Source: Promethearchaeota archaeon (GTDB lineage Archaea; Asgardarchaeota; Lokiarchaeia; Sigyniarchaeales; SOKP01). Taken from it: a stretch of DNA of 6,704 bases. The notes beneath the pieces are model-generated. The model was not told where the DNA came from. It worked only from the letters and a program-made list of their open reading frames with translations, and did no database searches. Location: the NCBI GenBank assembly GCA_019058135.1, contig JAHLWE010000533.1, forward strand, positions 1-6,704, read 5' to 3'. The translations under genes and the position numbers were made by a program. How positions within the stretch are numbered: the first letter of the stretch is position 1; each line of letters starts with the position of its first letter. This document shows, in pieces, positions 1-4,628 of the stretch.

Positions 1-126
1 AAATAAAATTAATAAAAATATGAAGTTTATGATTTATTTAATAATAGAATATTCAAAATTAAATAAATTCAGAAAGTCATTATTATTTTTTTTAAAATAA
101 ATTGATTATCGATATCTTTTTCTTTC
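1..126. other. AT-rich non-coding flank downstream of the MFS gene
   Basis: I see no convincing gene here. The only start-to-stop frame of note is a 26-codon plus-strand frame at 20-100, which has no ribosome site or recognisable product. On the minus strand the stretch is T-rich, for example TTTATTTT opposite 94-101 and further T-rich sequence opposite about 51-69. Termination of the transporter transcript somewhere here would fit the T-tract terminators known in archaea, but no one position stands out. Confidence 0.4.
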
Positions 127-1590
127 TTAAACTTTTTCGTTGGGAGCAACTTTTGTATTATTAAGATTTTTCAGTTCTATCGCTCTTTTTGCAAGCATGT
201 TTTTTATATTTTCAATATCTCCATTTATTTTTCGCTTTGCGTAAATCCATAAAATTGCTCCTGGAATACCAATAAAAGTAATAACTAAAGATGCTAAAAT
301 ATAATTCTGTCCGCTTGCTGAAAGCACAGCTCCTGCAATTAAAGGTCCAGTTCCTTGTCCTAATGTTTCTAAAAATTGATTCCAAGAAGAAACTCTCCCT
401 TGAGCCTCTGGTAGATTAATTGCTTGTAGAATTGGTGGTTGATTAATTTGATATATTGCTCGAACTGAGCTGATGGAAAACCAGAGAACCCCAGTAAGCC
501 AAAATTGAGGGAATGATAATAAAAAAATGAAATTATTGCCTTGTTCTTCAGTAAATCCTGAATCCCCAAAAGGTACTAAAAAAATAAATAATTGAGCAAT
601 AGCAAGCCATATAATTGAAAAAGCAATCAGATCAAGGCGGATTTGGATATTTTTTTTACCCCATTTATCAGATTTTTTTGCAAAACCTAACGAACCGAGA
701 AATACGCCAGGCATACCGAACAAAACTACGATGAATGCAGTAGAAACTGAACTAATATTTAATGGAGGTGTTTGCAGATATGGTAATATTAAAAAATTTA
801 GTGTACCTAATAAGACACAGGTGAATATACCTTCAATAAAGGCAACAATATTAGTTGTCCTTAAAATCGTAGATTTAACTGTTTTTTTTGTTAAACGGTA
901 ATTATATGTAATGCTCTTATCTTCAAGTACTTCTGTTAATACACCTAAAGATCGAAATGCTCTTTTGGGTTCTTTGATTTTTAAACCAATTATGAATGTG
1001 CTTAAAATGACCATTATACCTATACTCCAATAATAAATTTTCCAATATCCTGCGTAAATTAAGGATGATGAGATAATCATACCAATAACTAATGAAATTT
1101 GGGCTATTGAATGAAAAATTCCAAAAAATTGAGAACGATTTTCTTTTTCAAGATTATCATTAGTGTAGCTCAATAATATCGGACGGATACCTCCAAGTCC
1201 AAACCCTGCTATCATATTACATATAAGAAACCATGCCCAAGAAATTATTCCTTCAGCTTCTGGTGCAAAACCATTCAAGAGATAAGCGAATCCAATTAGA
1301 CTTAAGATAAAAAGGAATAAATTCTTTCTCGAAAAAAGGTCAGTGAGATGTCCAATAATCATTCCTGAAAAAGCCATTGATAAAAATTTTACTGATATGA
1401 TTAAACCCATTTCAAATGCATGGAATTCATCATTAGGCCACATAATTTTGGAGAAATTTATCATATTTAAAACAAAAGCAGCCATTGTAAGGGCAATAAT
1501 ACTATATGATAAAAAAATTGGCCACAATCCTCTTACTGTCGGTGTAATCGCAATTTTCCCATCTTTTCGGCCAATTAATTTCCCAGTCAT
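127..1590 (-). CDS. Major facilitator superfamily (MFS) transporter, 12 predicted helices
   Basis: This 487-residue integral membrane protein is probably a proton- or solute-coupled carrier of a small molecule. The substrate cannot be read from the sequence. Visible features: about 12 hydrophobic segments in two halves (roughly residues 22-203 and 248-458), split by a polar, basic central loop at 204-247. The loop between helices 2 and 3 carries the MFS signature, with Gly80, Asp84, Arg88 and Lys89 (GHLTDLFSRK). A second copy follows helix 8 (Gly302, Asp308, Gly311, Lys312, Lys313). Helix 4 has a Gly-rich run with Arg136, as in motif B. The tail from about 459 is basic and probably cytosolic. 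Length is normal for the family. The start is ATG with no Shine-Dalgarno sequence; a TATA-like box about 23 bases upstream suggests a leaderless message. The vWA gene upstream ends 103 bases away, so the two are probably transcribed separately. The family call is strong; the subfamily is unknown. Confidence 0.93.
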   Translation of the reverse strand: MTGKLIGRKDGKIAITPTVRGLWPIFLSYSIIALTMAAFVLNMINFSKIMWPNDEFHAFEMGLIISVKFLSMAFSGMIIGHLTDLFSRKNLFLFILSLIGFAYLLNGFAPEAEGIISWAWFLICNMIAGFGLGGIRPILLSYTNDNLEKENRSQFFGIFHSIAQISLVIGMIISSSLIYAGYWKIYYWSIGIMVILSTFIIGLKIKEPKRAFRSLGVLTEVLEDKSITYNYRLTKKTVKSTILRTTNIVAFIEGIFTCVLLGTLNFLILPYLQTPPLNISSVSTAFIVVLFGMPGVFLGSLGFAKKSDKWGKKNIQIRLDLIAFSIIWLAIAQLFIFLVPFGDSGFTEEQGNNFIFLLSFPQFWLTGVLWFSISSVRAIYQINQPPILQAINLPEAQGRVSSWNQFLETLGQGTGPLIAGAVLSASGQNYILASLVITFIGIPGAILWIYAKRKINGDIENIKNMLAKRAIELKNLNNTKVAPNEKV

Positions 1591-1608
1591 TATTAATCTA
1601 AATAAATG

Positions 1609-1625
1609 TTATAATTTAATCTTAC
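1609..1625 (-). promoter_or_regulatory. Putative archaeal promoter (BRE and TATA) of the MFS gene
   Basis: On the minus strand this reads GTAAGATT followed by AAATTATAA. A purine-containing BRE-like segment next to an AT-rich TATA-like element is the archaeal arrangement. The box is centred about 23 bases before the ATG, so transcription would begin at or within a few bases of the start codon. This agrees with the lack of a ribosome binding site. The sequence background is so AT-rich that chance matches are common. Confidence 0.4.
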
Positions 1626-1648
1626 TCATCTTAACATTAAATATAATT

Positions 1649-1660
1649 AAAAAAGAAATT
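1649..1660 (-). terminator. Putative T-rich terminator after the vWA gene
   Basis: On the minus strand this reads AATTTCTTTTTT, starting about 34 bases past the TAA of the vWA gene and lying upstream of the transporter promoter. Archaeal RNA polymerase terminates at such T-tracts without needing a hairpin, and I see no strong stem here. Position and composition fit, but this is an AT-rich genome and the call is tentative. Confidence 0.35.
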
Positions 1661-1693
1661 TGCAGTTAAATTTATTCGAATTTATATGATGCT

Positions 1694-2866
1694 TTACATT
1701 ATTATTGAACCACAGTTTCTACATGATTTAGTTTCATTATACATCTTCTTTAAGCATGGTTCGTGATAATATGCACCACAATTCTCGCAACGGTAAACAT
1801 CATACTCTCCCAAAAATATTGACCTACATTGTGAACAGGACTCATCTATCTCAGTGATTTTATTTGGAAGTATTTTAATCATTCGTGTTGATTTTTTATC
1901 TGATTGATCAATAATTTTAATACCAATTTTTTCTGTTGAAATAGAACTAACCATTTTCATAATTGATTGAGGTACTTTCAATAAAAAATAACAGAAGGGG
2001 CATCGAAAAATGGAAACTGAATATTCTGACTTCTTTGCCCAAAGAGCAGCGCAATGTAGATGGTATGGTCGGCCACAAGAAGGGCAATAGCGACCACTGG
2101 CAAAAAAATCAGCGCCATTGAGAGGGTTTTTAATTGAATGGCAAATTTGACATTTTTCCTGACCTTTTCCTCTCATCATTGCTTTAATTTCGGATACCGT
2201 AGGACGTCTTAATTCTACTGCAATATCATTTACTAACGGTGGATGGTGGTCTTCAGATTTATTGGAAGAAAAATAATCTGATGTTTTCTTTAAATTTTTC
2301 TTCGATGCAAATGCTTTACCTGCACTCATTAATGCCTTCGAATTATTAAAATAACCAAATTCACCATTTGTCTTTTGAGCTATTATTTTAAGATAATTTT
2401 CTTGATAATGCAGACTCTTACCAATTTGACATATATCAATAAAAATTCCTAACCCTTGTGCAATATCAATCATTTTGTCAAGATCAGGTTTAAAATCTTC
2501 AATATTTCCATCAGTTATGATATATATTCTTTGAACTTTACCACCGATTTTCCTCATTTCTTGAACAAGGATTTGTATCGCAAATTTAATCCCTTCAACT
2601 AAATTTCCCTGACCCGAAATTTCTACATTTTCTAGTAGTTTAAATAACTTAGTTTCATCATTCAAAAAAGGACTTATTCTTTTTGTGCCTTTTCCATATG
2701 TAATTAACATAATTCGATCTTTAGGATCAATTAGAATTTTGGAAGAAATGAAGTTTTTTACTGAATTTAATGCTACTGTTAATCTTCTTGGTTTAAAATC
2801 ACTTCTAATCATCGAGCGAGAGCAATCAATAAGAATTATTGTATCTTCAAGTTTTAATTCTTCCAA
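1694..2866 (-). CDS. vWA domain protein with two C4HC3 zinc fingers; TFIIH p44 (Ssl1)/Rpn10-like
   Basis: This 390-residue soluble protein has an N-terminal vWA domain (about 5-185) and two cysteine-rich modules. The metal-binding (MIDAS) residues are present: Asp14, Ser16, Ser18 (DCSRS) and Asp119 (TDG); the usual Thr position is a GQGN stretch at 85-88. The segment after the first motif (DFKPRRLTVAL, 23-33) and the end of the domain (GIFIDICQIG, then KTNGEFGYF) resemble what I recall of p44/Ssl1 and, less closely, Rpn10. Finger 1 has Cys239, 242, 261, 264, His269, Cys272, 289, 292; finger 2 has Cys344, 347, 360, 363, His368, Cys371, 382, 385. Both follow a PHD/RING-like cross-brace pattern. 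By family analogy the protein is a scaffold binding protein partners, perhaps a helicase- or ubiquitin-linked complex; the latter is inference. The start is TTG at 2866: TGA lies three codons upstream and the first ATG (Met19) would cut off the DxSxS motif. Confidence 0.85.
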   Translation of the reverse strand: MEELKLEDTIILIDCSRSMIRSDFKPRRLTVALNSVKNFISSKILIDPKDRIMLITYGKGTKRISPFLNDETKLFKLLENVEISGQGNLVEGIKFAIQILVQEMRKIGGKVQRIYIITDGNIEDFKPDLDKMIDIAQGLGIFIDICQIGKSLHYQENYLKIIAQKTNGEFGYFNNSKALMSAGKAFASKKNLKKTSDYFSSNKSEDHHPPLVNDIAVELRRPTVSEIKAMMRGKGQEKCQICHSIKNPLNGADFFASGRYCPSCGRPYHLHCAALWAKKSEYSVSIFRCPFCYFLLKVPQSIMKMVSSISTEKIGIKIIDQSDKKSTRMIKILPNKITEIDESCSQCRSIFLGEYDVYRCENCGAYYHEPCLKKMYNETKSCRNCGSIIM

Positions 2867-2913
2867 AATAATTCACTAATTTACAAATAAACCCATATCA
2901 CTTATTTTTATAC
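2867..2913 (-). promoter_or_regulatory. Putative promoter and short leader of the vWA gene
   Basis: A TATA-like box, TATAAAAAT on the minus strand, lies at 2904-2912. A start about 25 bases downstream of its centre would fall near 2883 and give a leader of roughly 15-17 bases. That leader contains GTGA, a weak match to the archaeal GGTGAT ribosome-binding consensus, six bases before the TTG start. Box, leader and start codon are mutually consistent, but each signal alone is weak. Confidence 0.4.
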
Positions 2914-2940
2914 CTGCTTATATTAGTTGATACGTTAAAA

Positions 2941-3006
2941 TAATTAAAAATTTTGTAAAATTTTGAAAATTTTTAAAACCTTCAATTCAACTAAGAAATT
3001 ATAAAT
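2941..3006 (-). terminator. Repeated T-tracts after the longin-like gene
   Basis: After the TAG of the longin-like gene the minus strand runs through successive T-tracts of four or five bases, between about 2978 and 2940. Multiple T-tracts are the known intrinsic termination signal in archaea. On the plus strand the same bases read as A4T4-type blocks at near-helical spacing, described as a separate finding. The segment ends about 30 bases upstream of the TATA-like box of the vWA gene, so it would insulate the two transcripts. Confidence 0.4.
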
Positions 3007-4374
3007 CTACCGCAGTAAATTTTGAATCTTTTTTATATGTTGATTTAATTTTATTAATTTCTTTTCATTTTTCGCTTTATCAAATTCGGAAGTTAATATA
3101 TCCTTAATTTCAAATAAATATTTTAAAGTTTTTATATAATTTTTTTTCTTTTCTGCTTTAATTGATTGCTCTCTTGCAAATTCTAATTCTATTTCTTTAT
3201 TAAATTTTAAAACTTCTAAAATCTGAAAAGATATTTTTCCGATTTCAGCTTGTGCATTATATTTTTTAGCAAAAACAAGTGCCTTTTCATATTCATTTAA
3301 AGCATCTTGATACGCAGAATTTTTTTTAGCAACTTCAGCTTTGTTAAGATAGAATATCATTTTTTGATAAGCTTCTTCAATACTTATTGGTGTGCTTTCA
3401 TTTAGAACCTCTGATAATTCTTCTATCTCCAAAATTTTCCGAATTTCGTATTCCCTTTCTTGTTTTTTCTGTCTTCTTATATCAAGTTCATGTCTCTGAA
3501 ATTGTAAATCTTTACTAAGAATTATATTATCTCTAAGCATTTGATAAATATTCCAAAGTATTTCTTCTCTTGGTATAATTCCTAATATTCGAGCAGTTGT
3601 ATCTAATATATTTGGAATGAAAAAATATGGCTTTTCCTTTAGCAAATCATTACTATATTCAAACACAGCTTTTTGAATGAGAGAAAAATCATCGATAACA
3701 TTGGGAGGAATTTGAGCAGATAAAGTCTGTGGATAAATTAAATTTACTTCAAACATTTTTTCAATCCATTTTTTAACAGATTTAAACAATTCTAGGTTAC
3801 CTGTTTTTTCAAATTCTTTCAATTTATCTCCATAGATCTTTTCAAAATTTTCTATAAAATGTGATAATAATTCTCTTAAATTAGATGAAGCACTATTATC
3901 TAGTATTAGACAGATTCTACTAAACTTACCATTCCGTAAGAGAATATTAAAATCTTTATATTGGAATTCATAAAATTTTCTATCATGGATATCCTCAGAA
4001 GTCCGTTTTTTATCAGCTATTGCTAATTTTTCAGATGAAAATAGAACATTTGCTTGAATAAATCCTGATAATAAAGTTGCATCAATCGGGTGATCACCAA
4101 CAGCCATATTATATATAGGTATTCCGTTATTTGAAAGAATTATAACATGCCTTATATTTAAAATATCTTTATATTTTTTCCAAATATATCTATAATTCAT
4201 TTCTTGTCTTTTTATATCAGAATCCTGTTCTATTGTCTCTATTTTATCAATTATGAATTCTGCATTTTTAAATTTTTTAAATATACATCTTGGACAATAA
4301 TCTGGATAATCTAGAGGACAAACTGATTTATCTACTCCACATTCATAACCTAAAACCAATTTAAAGTAAGTCAA
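3007..4374 (-). CDS. Longin/roadblock-like domain protein with N-terminal Cys cluster and C-terminal TPR-like helices
   Basis: This 455-residue soluble protein has no signal peptide or membrane segment. From the N-terminus: Cys12, 19, 27, 30 (ending CPRC), a possible metal site; a longin/roadblock-like alpha/beta fold at about 76-215, with strands HVIILSNNGIPIY and a later FNILLRNGKFSRICLILD, then a long helix; a helical segment at about 228-287; a charged coiled-coil-like stretch at about 288-326; and TPR-like helices from about 331 (AEVAKKNSAYQDALNEYEKA) to 430. Longin and roadblock folds serve in vesicle-trafficking adaptors and GTPase regulators, and several such proteins are known in Asgard archaea, so a scaffold or GTPase-partner role is plausible but inferred. 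The start is TTG at 4374: TAA is directly upstream, an AAGGG ribosome site lies eight bases before it, and the first in-frame ATG (Met59) would remove the Cys cluster. Fold assignment is moderate; the exact family is not recognised. Confidence 0.72.
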   Translation of the reverse strand: MTYFKLVLGYECGVDKSVCPLDYPDYCPRCIFKKFKNAEFIIDKIETIEQDSDIKRQEMNYRYIWKKYKDILNIRHVIILSNNGIPIYNMAVGDHPIDATLLSGFIQANVLFSSEKLAIADKKRTSEDIHDRKFYEFQYKDFNILLRNGKFSRICLILDNSASSNLRELLSHFIENFEKIYGDKLKEFEKTGNLELFKSVKKWIEKMFEVNLIYPQTLSAQIPPNVIDDFSLIQKAVFEYSNDLLKEKPYFFIPNILDTTARILGIIPREEILWNIYQMLRDNIILSKDLQFQRHELDIRRQKKQEREYEIRKILEIEELSEVLNESTPISIEEAYQKMIFYLNKAEVAKKNSAYQDALNEYEKALVFAKKYNAQAEIGKISFQILEVLKFNKEIELEFAREQSIKAEKKKNYIKTLKYLFEIKDILTSEFDKAKNEKKLIKLNQHIKKIQNLLR

Positions 4375-4382
4375 TTAATCAA

Positions 4383-4387
4383 CCCTT
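4383..4387 (-). promoter_or_regulatory. Ribosome binding site supporting the TTG start of the longin-like gene
   Basis: On the minus strand this reads AAGGG, eight bases before the TTG at 4374. It is the clearest Shine-Dalgarno-like match among the minus-strand genes and supports translation from the TTG rather than from Met59. One tension: the TATA-like box at 4404-4413 would start transcription close to this site, so a slightly more upstream promoter may be used. Confidence 0.5.
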
Positions 4388-4403
4388 AATTAATTATTCA
4401 GTT

Positions 4404-4413
4404 ATTTTATATT
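4404..4413 (-). promoter_or_regulatory. Putative TATA box of the longin-like gene
   Basis: The minus strand reads AATATAAAAT, inside the near-palindrome 4401-4416 that begins GTTA and ends TAAC. Its centre is about 34 bases from the TTG start, placing the transcript start near 4383. An alternative is the TTTAAA at 4418-4423, next to GTAAGATT, which would give a longer leader that retains the AAGGG site. I cannot choose between them from sequence alone. Confidence 0.3.
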
Positions 4414-4469
4414 AACAGTTTAAATCTTACAATCCTATTAACATTTATTTTTTCTTTTATATTTAAAGG

Positions 4470-4493
4470 AATCTCTGAGATTTTAATATATAA
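4470..4493 (+). promoter_or_regulatory. Dyad AATCTC-T-GAGATT abutting a TATA-like box, upstream of the surface-protein gene
   Basis: Bases 4470-4482 form a perfect inverted repeat with six-base arms and a one-base centre. They overlap the start of a TATA-like element TTAATATATAAA at 4482-4493. The dyad occupies the place of the BRE, so a dimeric regulator bound there could block or aid TFB/TBP. A start from this box would fall near 4513 and give a leader of about 115 bases. Another AT-rich box nearer the gene (about 4576-4586) cannot be excluded. Confidence 0.35.
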
Positions 4494-4587
4494 ATTGAAA
4501 ATTTAATAATTTGTTGCAATACGTAATATCTTTTCTATTGAATTAGAAAAAACAATGAATTTAATATGAATTTTCATTTAATAAATT

Positions 4588-4627
4588 TTAAAATCTAAGG
4601 AGATTTTAATTTTTTATAAATTAAAAT
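4588..4627 (+). promoter_or_regulatory. Overlapping inverted repeats around AAGGAG in the surface-protein leader
   Basis: Repeat 1 has arms TTAAAATCT (4588-4596) and AGATTTTAA (4601-4609) with loop AAGG. Repeat 2 has arms ATTTTAATTT (4603-4612) and AAATTAAAAT (4618-4627) with a five-base loop. They share 4603-4609, so only one can form at a time. The Shine-Dalgarno-like AAGGAG (4597-4602) sits partly in the loop of stem 1 and directly before stem 2. It is 26 bases from the ATG, too far for normal use unless stem 2 folds out the gap. Both repeats are perfect, but nearly all pairs are A-T. Confidence 0.4.
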
Positions 4628-4628
4628 A

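Noticed and set aside
20..100. 26-codon plus-strand frame beginning at an ATG in the left flank
   Set aside because: Short, low-complexity (Ile, Leu, Phe, Lys), no ribosome site; such frames are expected by chance in AT-rich DNA.
104..116. Imperfect palindrome around ATCGAT near the transporter stop codon
   Set aside because: Short and imperfect, with no T-tract directly after it on the minus strand that would make a terminator, and no repeat elsewhere in the window.
369..569. 66-codon minus-strand open frame inside the transporter gene
   Set aside because: It lies wholly within the transporter gene in another frame, shows no domain, and the transporter frame has clear MFS motifs throughout.
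1343..1669. 108-codon plus-strand open frame antisense to the transporter N-terminus
   Set aside because: Most of it is the complement of transporter codons, it has no recognisable domain or ribosome site, and the opposite strand has a strong family match.
2685..2879. 64-codon plus-strand open frame antisense to the vWA gene start
   Set aside because: It is a shadow of the vWA coding frame, with no supporting signal.
127..4374. A single operon of the three minus-strand genes
   Set aside because: Gaps of 103 and 140 bases, each with T-rich stretches and a TATA-like box, and no shared pathway argue for separate transcripts; not excluded without transcript data.
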